Origin: Clostridiales bacterium 1_7_47FAA
GTDB taxonomy: Bacteria; Bacillota; Clostridia; Lachnospirales; Lachnospiraceae
DNA: 55,374 bases
NCBI GenBank assembly: GCA_000155435.1
Contig: DS990261.1
Location: forward strand, 727,713-783,086
Direction of reading: 5' to 3'
Shown here: piece by piece, positions 34,617 to 43,135 of the stretch
Layout: every line of letters starts with the position of its first letter
Position numbering within the stretch: the first letter of the stretch is position 1
Made by a program: the position numbers and the translations under genes
The notes under the pieces: generated by a model
What the model saw: the letters and a program-made list of their open reading frames with translations, nothing else
Told to the model about the DNA's origin: nothing
Databases searched by the model: none

Positions 34617-34663
34617 AACGTATATCCCGGCATATCAACCAATATGCCGGGATATACGTTTTT
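34617..34663. terminator. Strong bidirectional terminator
   Basis: A perfect 19-bp stem (AACGTATATCCCGGCATAT and its complement at 34642-34660) with loop CAACCA, then TTT. The convergent genes yerC and DUF1836 end on either side. Confidence 0.9.
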
Positions 34664-34720
34664 AAATTCCAGATAGCTCTGGATGGCTGTTCCCAAACAC
34701 GCCATGGATTACGCCATGAA

Positions 34721-35338
34721 TCACTTCTTCCGCGGAGGCGTCGTCTCCCCGCGCAGCTGGTCCGCAATCATCTCAATCATCTGCGTCTTCAGATAGACAT
34801 CAAAGGACAGTTCACATATAAATGCAAAGAGCTGCAGGTATTCCTTATCTTCCTCATCCACCGGAACGTCCTGGAAGGTTTTACGGGAGCGGGTGAATTT
34901 GCCGGTCACATCTTTCATCAGGTTACCCATCTCGCCCTTTTCCAGGGTAAATACCTCTGTATAGATATCTTCCAGGGACAGGGGGGAATCCTTGCCGGTA
35001 AAATGTCTGGATGTGATGGGTCGGAACAGTTCCTCAATATCATTAAAGGATAACAGGCTCTTAAAGTAATAGATGAATATCAGCATGAGCATGTGGTCCT
35101 TGGAATACTTCTTCTTCACAGGCGGGGGGAGCAGGTTATTCTTGGCATAGTTGTTAATCATGGTCTTGGTCAGCACCTTATCCTCAGGATGGCGCCGCAT
35201 ATCCTTTAAATGGCCTTCCATGAAGGTGGTAACCTGGTCCATATATAAATCAATATCAGGTATCTCTTCCGGCTTAACATGGGACAGACTTCCCAGATAG
35301 GCCAGCAGATCCCGAACACGTTCTTCATTTGTCTTCAT
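34721..35338 (-). CDS. DUF1836 domain protein, putative HTH regulator
   Basis: A 205-residue DUF1836 protein. The family has an N-terminal MerR-like winged helix; here the segment VLTKTMINNYAKNNLLPPPVKKKYSKDH (in part) fits, with the HMLMLIFIYYFKSLLSF helix after it. The C-terminal ~90 residues are charged and helical. Its promoter at 35380-35408 contains a perfect palindrome in the spacer, suggesting autorepression. The divergent neighbour is a GGDEF protein. Ligand and targets are unknown. RBS GAGGTGACTG precedes the ATG. Confidence 0.85.
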   Translation of the reverse strand: MKTNEERVRDLLAYLGSLSHVKPEEIPDIDLYMDQVTTFMEGHLKDMRRHPEDKVLTKTMINNYAKNNLLPPPVKKKYSKDHMLMLIFIYYFKSLLSFNDIEELFRPITSRHFTGKDSPLSLEDIYTEVFTLEKGEMGNLMKDVTGKFTRSRKTFQDVPVDEEDKEYLQLFAFICELSFDVYLKTQMIEMIADQLRGETTPPRKK

Positions 35339-35379
35339 CTGTCAGTCACCTCTGTCTTTGAAATCACATTGCTATATCT

Positions 35380-35408
35380 ATTATATAGTATTGAATACTA
35401 GATGACAA
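35380..35408 (-). promoter_or_regulatory. DUF1836 promoter with an operator palindrome in the spacer
   Basis: On the - strand, TTGTCA (35408-35403), a 17-base spacer and TATAAT (35385-35380). The palindrome TAGTATT-G-AATACTA (35386-35400) fills the spacer almost exactly, the classical place for a repressor site. Confidence 0.7.
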
Positions 35409-35515
35409 GGGGCAAATGTAAGAACATGGCAAAATACTTTGACAGTAGCAGAAACCGCCATATTATGATATATTGTATGTCAGAGGAATTTGCAATCAAA
35501 TCGAAAGGAATAAGT

Positions 35516-36604
35516 ATGCGGGACGATATTTGCAGGGAAGCAAAACAATTGATTCAGAGTGTGATGGAAGGCTATATATCGGGCAACCCGGAGATACTGG
35601 CCGGATTACTTACATATTGTTCACCGGACGTGCTTGTCATTGGAACGGGACGGCATGAGTTCTACCTGGGCCTGGAGGCATTGACGGAAGGAATGAGGAA
35701 GGACCAGGAGGAGGCGGACGGAATCAGCTTTGTCATCAGGGAGGCCTGGTATGAGGCAAAGCTGATTACGGAAAACAGCTGTGTTGTCTATGGGGAATTC
35801 AAGGCCCAGGAAAAGGATACGGACGGGAAGGAAGTCATCATTGACATGGATACAAGGATTACGGCCGGGCTTCACCGGGATGACAACGGACGGCTTGTCA
35901 TTGACAGCCTGCACCAGTCCGTGCCTTATATCTACCAGCAGGAGGGCGAGTACTATCCCAAGACCATTGCGGACCAGGCAGCTGCAGCCCTGGAACGGAC
36001 CGCCATCCTTGAGAAGACCATACAGCTGGATTCCCTGACCGGCCTGTACAACAGGAAGTATACGGAAATGCACATCACCAGGCTTTTGACCAAGGACCAT
36101 GAGAGCGGCCTGATGTTCGTCATTGATATGGATGATTTTAAGAAGGTCAATGATACCCATGGCCATCTTAAAGGGGATGAGCTACTGAAGGAAGTGGCGG
36201 CAGTGCTTATGGACTTTGTCCCGCCCTCCGCCATTGCAGGCAGGATAGGAGGCGATGAGTTCATGATTTTCCTGCCAGGCTCCACAGAAAGGGAGCAGGG
36301 GGAAAGGGAAGCCCGCACCCTGATCCAGTCCATCAGCCGGATTCTCCTGAGGATGGGACTGGACCAGAGCTGTTCCATCGGCATCACACAGATAAGCCGG
36401 GACAGCGGGACATTTGACAGCGCCTACCGGAAAGCGGATGAAGCCCTGTACCGTGCCAAGACCAGCGGCAAGAACATGTTCTGCTGGTGGGAAGGGCACG
36501 GGGAAGAAGGGGAGACCGGGGACTGCGCAGATAAGGGATGCGGGAACGGTGAAGAAGGAAAATGCAGGGACGGCGGAGAAGGAGTCGTGCAGAAGGAACC
36601 GTAG
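35516..36604 (+). CDS. Diguanylate cyclase with N-terminal NTF2/SnoaL-like domain
   Basis: 362 residues from ATG 35516 (AAAGGAATA upstream); the preceding ~38 codons of the frame are unlikely coding. Residues ~5-150 look like an NTF2/SnoaL-type cone (MEGYISGNPEILAGLLTYCS, FYLGLEALTEG, RITAGLHRDDNG), which in such fusions probably binds a small ligand. The C-terminal GGDEF domain has DSLTGLYNRKY, DMDDFKKVNDTHGHLKGD and the intact signature IGGDEFMIF, so it should make cyclic di-GMP. No membrane helix is seen. The last ~35 residues are low-complexity Gly/Glu/Cys. No EAL gene is in the window. Confidence 0.88.
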   Translation: MRDDICREAKQLIQSVMEGYISGNPEILAGLLTYCSPDVLVIGTGRHEFYLGLEALTEGMRKDQEEADGISFVIREAWYEAKLITENSCVVYGEFKAQEKDTDGKEVIIDMDTRITAGLHRDDNGRLVIDSLHQSVPYIYQQEGEYYPKTIADQAAAALERTAILEKTIQLDSLTGLYNRKYTEMHITRLLTKDHESGLMFVIDMDDFKKVNDTHGHLKGDELLKEVAAVLMDFVPPSAIAGRIGGDEFMIFLPGSTEREQGEREARTLIQSISRILLRMGLDQSCSIGITQISRDSGTFDSAYRKADEALYRAKTSGKNMFCWWEGHGEEGETGDCADKGCGNGEEGKCRDGGEGVVQKEP

Positions 36605-36690
36605 GGTTTTAAAGTTGCACGATGGGGCCAGGAATGGTATACTTATACATCTGACACATTGAATGAAGAAATAAAGGCGGTACATAAAAT

Positions 36691-39255
36691 ATGAGTATTT
36701 ACGATACATTAAACCCCATGCAGAAAGAGGCTGTATTTCACACCGAAGGTCCTCTTTTAATCCTGGCCGGAGCAGGATCCGGCAAGACCAGGGTGCTGAC
36801 GCACCGGGTGGCCTACCTGATTGATGAGAAGGACGTGAACCCCTGGAATATACTGGCCATTACATTTACCAACAAGGCGGCAGGGGAGATGAGGGAGCGT
36901 GTGGACCAGCTGGTAGGCTTTGGGGCTGAGAGCATCTGGGTGAGCACCTTCCATTCCACCTGCGTAAGGATCCTGCGCAGGCACATTGAATGCCTGGGAT
37001 ACACCACCAGCTTCTCCATCTACGACAGTGATGACCAGAAGACATTGATGAAGCAGGTATTTAAGAGTCTGGACGTGGATACAAAGCAGTTCAAGGAGCG
37101 CTCCGTGCTGGGCGTGATATCCTCGGCCAAGGATAAGCTGATCATGCCCGAGGAGTTCCTTCTGAACGCAGGGCAGGATTTCCGCCAGAAAAAGGTGGGG
37201 GAGATATACAGGGAGTACCAGAAGCAGTTAAAGAAGAACAATGCCCTGGATTTTGACGATCTGATTGTCAAGACCGTGGAACTGTTCCAGAATAATGCCG
37301 AGGTGCTGAACTATTATCAGGAGCGGTTTAAATACATCATGGTGGATGAGTACCAGGACACCAACCAGGCCCAGTTCAAGCTGGTGAACCTGCTTGCGGA
37401 TAAGTACAGGAATCTCTGTGTGGTAGGTGACGATGACCAGTCCATTTACCGGTTCCGCGGGGCCGATATAGAGAATATCCTGAGTTTTGAGTCAGCATTT
37501 CCGGGGGCAAAGGTCATTAAGCTGGAGGAGAATTACCGCTCCACCCAGAACATCCTCAATGCGGCAAACGGCGTTATCCGCCACAACCGCGGAAGGAAGG
37601 ATAAGACCCTGTGGACAGCCAATGGGGAAGGGAATCTGATCCGGTTCAAGCAGTTTGACATGGCCAGGGATGAGGCGGATTATGTGGCCAGACAGATACG
37701 GGACAGTGAATTTGCCTATCAGGACCAGGCCGTGCTTTACAGGACCAATGCCCAGTCCCGTCTCATAGAGGAACGGTGCATTTTCTATAATGTGCCTTAC
37801 CGTCTGGTGGGAGGCGTGAACTTCTACCAGCGGAGGGAAATCAAGGACATCCTGGCCTACCTTAAGACAATTGCCAACGGCGTGGATGACCTGGCTGTGC
37901 TGAGGATCATCAATGTTCCAAAGCGCGGCATCGGTGCGACCACCATGGGCAAGGTGACTGCGTTTGCATCCGAGCACGGCATGAGTCTCTATGGGGCGCT
38001 GAAGGAAGCGCGCCAGGTTCCGGGGCTGGGCAAGGCCGCGGAGAAAATCTTAAAGTTCGTGGGACAGATGGAGAGCTTCAGGGCCAGGGCTGAATCAGAG
38101 GACTTTTCCATCCGGGACCTGATTGAAGGGATTATGGATGAGACCGGTTACCAGCAGGAGCTGGAGGCAGAGGGTGAGATTGAGGCCCAGACACGTCTTG
38201 AGAACATCGAGGAACTGGTGAACAAGGCGGTAAGCTATGAGGAGGACAGCGAACACCCCACCCTGGACGAATTCCTGGAACAGGTGGCGCTGGTGGCTGA
38301 TATCGACAGCATGGATGAGTCCGAGGACCGTGTGACCCTTATGACGCTCCACAGTGCCAAAGGCCTGGAGTTTCCCAAGGTATACCTGGTGGGGATGGAG
38401 GACGGCCTGTTCCCCAGCATGATGTCCATTAATTCAGATGACAGGACGGACCTGGAGGAGGAGCGGCGTCTGTGCTACGTTGGCATTACCAGGGCGAAGA
38501 AGGAACTGGTGCTGACCTCGGCCAGACAGCGCATGGTCAACGGAGAGACAAGATACTGCAAGCCCAGCCGGTTCCTGGAGGAAGTGCCTGCAGAGTTATT
38601 GGATGAAGAACGCCTGGAGCCGGTGCTTGGAAGCTATGGCGGCCGCGGCAACGGTGCAGGACAGGGAAATGCCTCAGGCTTTGGAAGCAGTGCGGGCGAT
38701 GCAGGACTTCCGTGGAACCAGTCCGTGGCATCGGGACGTACAAGCACATTCGGCAAGGGCTATAATGCCTATGCGTCGAAGACGGCGTCGCCATTTGACG
38801 GGTTTGACAGCGGGACTGCCGGACCGGGCAGCGGGGCAGGATCTGGCGGCGGCGTTGGGACAGGCAGTGGGGCAGGATCTGGCGGCGGCAGTGGGACAGG
38901 CAGTGGGGCTGTGTTTGGCGGCCGTGCCGGAGGAGCTGGATATGCCGGAGGTGCCGGATATGGCAGAGGCACGGGCTATGGCGGGAATGCCGGCTATGCC
39001 GGAGGCGCTGGCTATGGCGGAAGTGCGGGTCATGGCGGGACCGGTGGGAAACCGGCTTTTGGCAAGGCATTTATGGTTGAAAAGCCTGCTTCCCTGAACT
39101 ACAGTGAGGGAGACAGGGTAAAGCATATTAAGTTCGGGGAGGGAACCGTCAAGTCCATAAAGGACGGCGGGAAGGACTATGAAGTAACGGTTGAATTTGA
39201 CACGGCCGGTCAGAAGAAGATGTTCGCATCTTTTGCAAAGTTAAAAAAAATATAG
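36691..39255 (+). CDS. pcrA: ATP-dependent DNA helicase PcrA/UvrD
   Basis: An 854-residue superfamily 1 helicase for DNA repair and replication. Motifs: LNPMQKEAV (Q), GAGSGKTRVLTHR (Walker A), FTNKAAGEM (Ia), DEYQDTNQAQF (II), GDDDQSIYRFRGA (III), LEENYRST (IV), TLHSAKGLEFP (V) and YVGITRAKKELVLT (VI). After the helicase core a ~140-residue Gly/Ala/Ser-rich stretch (about 648-795) precedes a conserved C-terminal domain (GDRVKHIKFGEGTVKSI...KKMFASFAKLKKI) that contacts RNA polymerase in Bacillus PcrA. The start has GGCGG 12 bases upstream. Housekeeping gene, intact. Confidence 0.95.
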   Translation: MSIYDTLNPMQKEAVFHTEGPLLILAGAGSGKTRVLTHRVAYLIDEKDVNPWNILAITFTNKAAGEMRERVDQLVGFGAESIWVSTFHSTCVRILRRHIECLGYTTSFSIYDSDDQKTLMKQVFKSLDVDTKQFKERSVLGVISSAKDKLIMPEEFLLNAGQDFRQKKVGEIYREYQKQLKKNNALDFDDLIVKTVELFQNNAEVLNYYQERFKYIMVDEYQDTNQAQFKLVNLLADKYRNLCVVGDDDQSIYRFRGADIENILSFESAFPGAKVIKLEENYRSTQNILNAANGVIRHNRGRKDKTLWTANGEGNLIRFKQFDMARDEADYVARQIRDSEFAYQDQAVLYRTNAQSRLIEERCIFYNVPYRLVGGVNFYQRREIKDILAYLKTIANGVDDLAVLRIINVPKRGIGATTMGKVTAFASEHGMSLYGALKEARQVPGLGKAAEKILKFVGQMESFRARAESEDFSIRDLIEGIMDETGYQQELEAEGEIEAQTRLENIEELVNKAVSYEEDSEHPTLDEFLEQVALVADIDSMDESEDRVTLMTLHSAKGLEFPKVYLVGMEDGLFPSMMSINSDDRTDLEEERRLCYVGITRAKKELVLTSARQRMVNGETRYCKPSRFLEEVPAELLDEERLEPVLGSYGGRGNGAGQGNASGFGSSAGDAGLPWNQSVASGRTSTFGKGYNAYASKTASPFDGFDSGTAGPGSGAGSGGGVGTGSGAGSGGGSGTGSGAVFGGRAGGAGYAGGAGYGRGTGYGGNAGYAGGAGYGGSAGHGGTGGKPAFGKAFMVEKPASLNYSEGDRVKHIKFGEGTVKSIKDGGKDYEVTVEFDTAGQKKMFASFAKLKKI
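38640..39055 (+). repeat. Gly-rich low-complexity segment within pcrA
   Basis: GGC/GGA-rich degenerate repeats encode GSGAGSGGG- and GYAGGAGYGG-type units between the helicase core and the C-terminal domain. Repeats are imperfect at the DNA level. Equivalent linkers in PcrA proteins are usually much shorter. Confidence 0.7.
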
Positions 39256-39371
39256 GATGGCTGGTTAAAAATTCAAGAAATTGGGATAGTAAAAAAGGGA
39301 CTTCCATGGTATAATAATTAAAAATATGTATCTGAGCTTATTGCTTGCATATAAGAAAGGACGTGGACCGG

Positions 39372-39689
39372 ATGAACAGGTTTGACAGAGACAGATTCGA
39401 TGCAATGGGAAAAGAGGCATTAAGCCGTGTAGAAGAACTGATGAATTCCAGCAGAATCAATGAACTGCTTCACAAAAGAGAGGAAGATGAGAAGAAGAAA
39501 AACTGTATCCTTTGGGTACTGGCCATCATCGGCGCCGTAGCAGCCGTGGCAGGTATTGCATATGCAGTGTACCGCTTCTTTACACCGGATTATCTGGAAG
39601 ATTTTGAAGACGACTTTGACGATGATTTTGACGATGACTTCTTTGAAGATGAGGAGCCGGAGGAGAAAAAGACTGAGAAGTCTGAATAG
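39372..39689 (+). CDS. Small membrane protein with acidic tail (DUF4366-like)
   Basis: 105 residues from ATG 39372 (AAAGGACG). A charged helical N-terminus (~45 residues), one membrane helix (CILWVLAIIGAVAAVAGIAYAVY, shown in part) and a strongly acidic C-tail of Asp/Phe/Glu repeats follow. It follows pcrA with its own extended -10 (TGGTATAAT at 39307-39315) and a strong terminator. Similar small proteins of unknown role are common in Lachnospiraceae backbones. It may scaffold or bind cations through the tail. Confidence 0.8.
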   Translation: MNRFDRDRFDAMGKEALSRVEELMNSSRINELLHKREEDEKKKNCILWVLAIIGAVAAVAGIAYAVYRFFTPDYLEDFEDDFDDDFDDDFFEDEEPEEKKTEKSE

Positions 39690-39705
39690 AGATTACGGAT
39701 TTAGG

Positions 39706-39738
39706 AAGGACCGTCCCCTGTGGGACGGTCCTTTTTTC
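39706..39738 (+). terminator. Rho-independent terminator
   Basis: AGGACCGTCCC / GGGACGGTCCT, perfect stem, loop CTGT, then TTTTTT. Confidence 0.92.
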
Positions 39739-39791
39739 GGGGAATGGAGGAAGTGTTTGGAGGTTTGGAAACGGGGAGTGAATATTCAAAA

Positions 39792-40556
39792 TTACTGCAT
39801 CCCTGAAATGATTTCTCTGACCGTGACATCCGGATGTTTATACCGGTTCCGTTTTTGGGTGGCTGATTTCCACTGGATTGCTTTTTGGGGGCAGCAATTG
39901 ATACACGCAACACAGTGTTCACATTGATGCTGAAATTCCAATGCTCCGTTTTTTAAGATTATATTGTGATTGGGGCATATGTTTTGGCAGATACCGCATT
40001 GTATGCATGTATCGTCAACATGAAACTCCTGGTCATGATTGACCTTAATATCTGTATATATTTTGTAGAATAATTTGTCTGCGGCCGAATAACGGAAGGG
40101 GGAATTGCTGATTCCTGCAGCTATTTCACTGGCGGCCAGTTCAGCCAGCCTGGCGGCCTCTTTTAATCTTTTTCCTGCAAGATGGATTCTTGGATTATAT
40201 TCCTCCACGAAATTTGCAACTGCTTTGATTTCCCTGCCATAATCCAGCTTCAAATCCTTTTTTGCCAACAATCTGTCTACCTGGCCCAGTACCCCGCCAT
40301 GCAGTTCACCATAGGTGGGGACCGCAAAAATATATGGGGAATCCCGGCTCACGCGCAGTTTATCTATGAATTCCCCCACGGTCCGGGGAACACCCCAGAA
40401 ATAGGTTGGGAAGACCAAGCCTATTTTATCTGCTGTGCAGATGGTTCCTTTGTATTTCACCATGGGCAGCATCTCTGCCCCTAGCTTCTGTGATATGATT
40501 GCGGCTGTCTTCAGGCTGTTTCCGGTTGCCGAAAAGTAATAAATGACTGTTTTCAT
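39792..40556 (-). CDS. EFR1-family flavodoxin-ferredoxin fusion
   Basis: A 254-residue cytosolic electron carrier. An N-terminal flavodoxin-like domain (YYFSATGNSLKTA phosphate loop, FPTYFWGVPRTVGEF) joins a C-terminal 2[4Fe-4S] ferredoxin with both cysteine motifs complete (CIQCGICQNICP and CEHCVACINCCP). EFR1 proteins are common in anaerobic Firmicutes; partner enzymes are unknown. It is divergent from an HxlR regulator 163 bases away, so it is probably induced through it under thiol or redox stress. RBS GGAGGAGAA lies before the start. It is a separate redox unit from the flavodoxin cluster at 17-23 kb and has no export signal. Confidence 0.92.
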   Translation of the reverse strand: MKTVIYYFSATGNSLKTAAIISQKLGAEMLPMVKYKGTICTADKIGLVFPTYFWGVPRTVGEFIDKLRVSRDSPYIFAVPTYGELHGGVLGQVDRLLAKKDLKLDYGREIKAVANFVEEYNPRIHLAGKRLKEAARLAELAASEIAAGISNSPFRYSAADKLFYKIYTDIKVNHDQEFHVDDTCIQCGICQNICPNHNIILKNGALEFQHQCEHCVACINCCPQKAIQWKSATQKRNRYKHPDVTVREIISGMQ

Positions 40557-40667
40557 GCTGGTTCTCCTCCTGCTGCGCAGGGCGTTTTTGATGATTTAAT
40601 CCCATGCGATAGCCTGATTATAGCATAGTACGCTGAAAATAAAAGTACTTAGATTTTTTGTTGTACA

Positions 40668-40696
40668 TTGCTTTGTTGTAGTACTGGTTGTATAAT
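40668..40696 (+). promoter_or_regulatory. HxlR-gene promoter with GTAC repeats
   Basis: TTGCTT, 17-base spacer, TATAAT. Four GTAC elements lie in the divergent intergenic region (AGTACG, AGTACT, TGTACA, AGTACT between 40626 and 40686), likely HxlR operator half-sites. Confidence 0.6.
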
Positions 40697-40719
40697 TAGC
40701 CTGAAATGAGGTGATATCA

Positions 40720-41049
40720 ATGAAAAAGGAAACGGGTGTTCCTGAACGCTGTGCAACTATCTCTGCAGTACAGAAAATCCTTGGGGGAAAATGGAAGCTG
40801 GAGATTCTGTATTACATAGGTTTTCAGGATATTCAGAGATTTGGGGAGCTGCGCCGCCATATCGGAGGGATTTCCGAGTCATCACTGACAACACAGCTGC
40901 GTGAACTTGAGGCTGATGGATTTATCCACAGGCATGATTATAAAGAAATCCCGCCTAAAGTAGAGTATTCCATGACTGAACTTGGGAAAAGCTTTATGCC
41001 GGTAATGGAATATGTGAAGGCATGGGGGGAGGAGAATCTGGGGAAATGA
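40720..41049 (+). CDS. HxlR-family transcriptional regulator
   Basis: 109 residues from ATG 40720 (GAGGTGAT). A typical HxlR winged helix: LGGKWKLEILYYI, FGELRRHIGGISESSLTTQLREL and HRHDYKEIPPKVEYSMTELG. One cysteine (Cys10 area, PERCATISAVQ) is in the position used by HxlR/YodB/QorR-type redox sensors. It is divergent from the EFR1 flavodoxin-ferredoxin gene and probably represses it. The last codons lie inside the first minisatellite array, so the C-terminus (EENLGK) is shaped by the repeat. Confidence 0.9.
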   Translation: MKKETGVPERCATISAVQKILGGKWKLEILYYIGFQDIQRFGELRRHIGGISESSLTTQLRELEADGFIHRHDYKEIPPKVEYSMTELGKSFMPVMEYVKAWGEENLGK

Positions 41050-41130
41050 CAGGCATGAGGGGAGGAGAATCTGGGAAAATGATAGGCATGAGGGGAGGAG
41101 AATCCAGGGAAATGATAGGCATGAGGGAGG
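41022..41130 (+). repeat. 33-bp tandem repeat overlapping the HxlR 3' end
   Basis: Three full units and a partial one begin at 41022, 41055, 41088 and 41121 (pattern ATGAGGGGAGGAGAATCTGG...GATAGGC), with a few substitutions. The first unit contains the stop region of the HxlR gene, so the array grew by duplicating the gene's end. Confidence 0.85.
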
Positions 41131-41199
41131 CTTTGTGTGAAGTTTGAGTTGGTTTATGTGCGGGGGAATGGGGGACTTTCTTTTTTTGGTAATGGTCGT

Positions 41200-41370
41200 G
41201 ATAGGATGCGGGGGAGCGATAGGCTGGATATGATGATAGGATGCGGGGAGCGATAGGCTGGATATGATGATAGGATGTGGCGATAGCTTGGATAGGATGA
41301 TATGGTGTGGTTATTGACTGGATATGATGATTTGAATGTGGCCATTGACCGGATATGATAACTTGATGTG
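41200..41370 (+). repeat. 30-35-bp degenerate tandem repeat
   Basis: Five copies and a partial one start at 41200, 41235, 41269, 41299 and 41329, each beginning GATAGGATG or a variant and ending GGATATGAT. The first two are nearly identical, later ones shorter and diverged. The unit is different from the arrays on either side. Confidence 0.8.
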
Positions 41371-41429
41371 TATTTAAGGACATGATATAATGAGACGATG
41401 AAAAAATGGAAGATACATGTGATATTATG

Positions 41430-41514
41430 GCAGGGGTATCATAATAGCAGGAGTATCATAATAGCAGGGGTATCATAATAGCAGGAGTATCATAGTGTCA
41501 GGAGTATCATGACA
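41430..41514 (+). repeat. 17-bp tandem repeat before rlmD
   Basis: Five units start at 41430, 41447, 41464, 41481 and 41498 of pattern GCAGG(A/G)GTATCATAATA; the last is diverged. The array ends 17 bases before the rlmD start, so it lies in the promoter or leader zone of that gene. Confidence 0.88.
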
Positions 41515-41531
41515 GAAACGGAGATAATAGA

Positions 41532-42920
41532 ATGAAAAAAGGCGAGATTTACGAAGGCATTGTCGAAAAAATAGATTTTCCAAATAAAGGAATCCTTATG
41601 ATAGATGGGGAACGCGTGGTGGTAAAAAATGCAGTTCCGGGACAGAAAATCCAATGTGTGGTTACAAAGAGGAGGAAAGGTAAAACCGAGGCAAGGGCGC
41701 TGGAGGTTTTGGAGCGTTCGCCTTTGGAACTGCCGGAGAATGCATGTCCCCACTTTGGCCTGTGCGGCGGCTGCATTTACCAGAGCCTGCCTTATGAAGC
41801 ACAGCTGAAAATCAAGGAGGGTCAGGTGAAATCCCTTTTGGACGGCGTGGTGGAACCGGATAGCTATGAGTTTATGGGAATCAAGGCCAGCCCCCTGGAA
41901 AAGGGATACCGCAACAAAATGGAGTTCTCCTTTGGCGATGAGGTAAAGGATGGACCGCTGGCGCTGGGAATGCACAGGCGGGGAAGCTTTTATGATATTG
42001 TTACAACACCGGACTGCCAGATTGTACATCCGGATTTTTGCAGGATTCTGGTGGCTACGAAGGAATATTTCGAGGAACTTGGGACTGCATTTTATAAAAA
42101 GCTACAACACAAGGGGTATCTGCGTCATCTGCTGGTGCGCCGGGCAGTGAAGACAGGAGAAATCCTGGTGGATCTGGTTACCAGTACCCAGAGGGAGTAT
42201 CTGGGCGGTAGGGATGAGGCGGCTGTGTTATCCGGGTGGAAGGAACGCCTGCTGGCCCTGCCTGTTGACGGCCGGTTTGCAGGAATCCTCCACACGGAAA
42301 ATGATTCCCTGGCCGATGTGGTACAGAGTGATGCAACCCATGTTCTTTATGGACAGGACTTTTTTTACGAGGAACTGCTGGGGCTTCGGTTCAGGATATC
42401 CCCATTTTCCTTTTTCCAGACCAACTCCATGGGGGCAGAGGTACTGTATGATACGGCCCGCGGCTTTGTAGGGGAGACAAAGGATAAGGTGGTGTTTGAC
42501 CTTTACAGCGGCACAGGGACCATTGCCCAGATACTGGCGCCTGTGGCTAAAAAGGTTGTGGGTGTGGAAATCGTGGAGGAAGCGGTAGAAGCCGCAAAGG
42601 TGAACGCCGGACTCAATGGACTGGATAACTGCGAATTCGTGGCAGGGGATGTTCTGAAGGTGATTGATGACCTGGAGGATAAGCCGGACCTGATTGTCGT
42701 GGATCCGCCAAGGGATGGAATCCATCCAAAGGCATTGGGGAAGATAATTGAATTTGGGGTGGACAGGATTGTGTATATTTCATGTAAGCCAACCAGCCTG
42801 GTGAGGGATTTGGTGGTGCTGCAGGAGAGAGGATATAGGGTGGAGAAGGTTTGTGCGATGGATATGTTTCCGGGGACGGGGAATGTCGAGGTGGTGACAT
42901 TGATGTCACTTGTGGAGTGA
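41532..42920 (+). CDS. rlmD: 23S rRNA (uracil(1939)-C(5))-methyltransferase RlmD
   Basis: 462 residues. An N-terminal TRAM domain (about 1-55, GEIYEGIVEKIDF) is followed by the cysteine set CPHFGLCGGC of the [4Fe-4S] site, and a SAM methyltransferase domain with LYSGTGTIAQ, VVDPPRDGIHPKAL and the catalytic YISCKPTSLVRDL. It methylates a uridine of 23S rRNA. The order and length are those of RlmD/RumA. The minisatellite ends just upstream, leaving only the weak GGAGAT before ATG. The 3' end is a known landing site of integrative elements in streptococci; here recombinase fragments follow. Confidence 0.93.
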   Translation: MKKGEIYEGIVEKIDFPNKGILMIDGERVVVKNAVPGQKIQCVVTKRRKGKTEARALEVLERSPLELPENACPHFGLCGGCIYQSLPYEAQLKIKEGQVKSLLDGVVEPDSYEFMGIKASPLEKGYRNKMEFSFGDEVKDGPLALGMHRRGSFYDIVTTPDCQIVHPDFCRILVATKEYFEELGTAFYKKLQHKGYLRHLLVRRAVKTGEILVDLVTSTQREYLGGRDEAAVLSGWKERLLALPVDGRFAGILHTENDSLADVVQSDATHVLYGQDFFYEELLGLRFRISPFSFFQTNSMGAEVLYDTARGFVGETKDKVVFDLYSGTGTIAQILAPVAKKVVGVEIVEEAVEAAKVNAGLNGLDNCEFVAGDVLKVIDDLEDKPDLIVVDPPRDGIHPKALGKIIEFGVDRIVYISCKPTSLVRDLVVLQERGYRVEKVCAMDMFPGTGNVEVVTLMSLVE

Positions 42921-42939
42921 GGTGGAAATTTAGATAGAT

Positions 42940-43012
42940 AAACACAATATGTTATGGTTTTTCAGATGAAGAAGCATGTTTAACCACTATACGTTATGGC
43001 TTTTGAGTGGAA
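42940..43012 (+). repeat. 31-bp imperfect direct repeat next to the rlmD end
   Basis: Copies at 42940-42970 and 42982-43012 agree at 24 of 31 positions and share CGTTATGG/TGTTATGG-CTTTT-type cores. They lie between the rlmD stop and the recombinase fragments, where an attachment-site remnant would be expected. Confidence 0.5.
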
Positions 43013-43081
43013 TAACAGTGAAAATCAGCCGATTTCCAGCTGTGAATTTAAGGGTAAAAACGCATAAGAGTAGATGAGATT

Positions 43082-43115
43082 CCCTGGTTTGGGTAGTGAA
43101 CCAGGGGATTTTCTA
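43082..43115 (+). terminator. Terminator downstream of rlmD
   Basis: CCCTGGTT / AACCAGGG (8 bp, 9-base loop), then GATTTTCTATT. Confidence 0.6.
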
Positions 43116-43135
43116 TTACTCGTAACGCTGTATAG

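Noticed and set aside
38537-39126. Long frames on the opposite strand of the PcrA Gly-rich region
   Set aside because: They arise from the GC-rich repeat composition and have no ribosome sites.
41022-41514. CRISPR array
   Set aside because: The units are contiguous or degenerate tandem repeats with no unique spacers between them.
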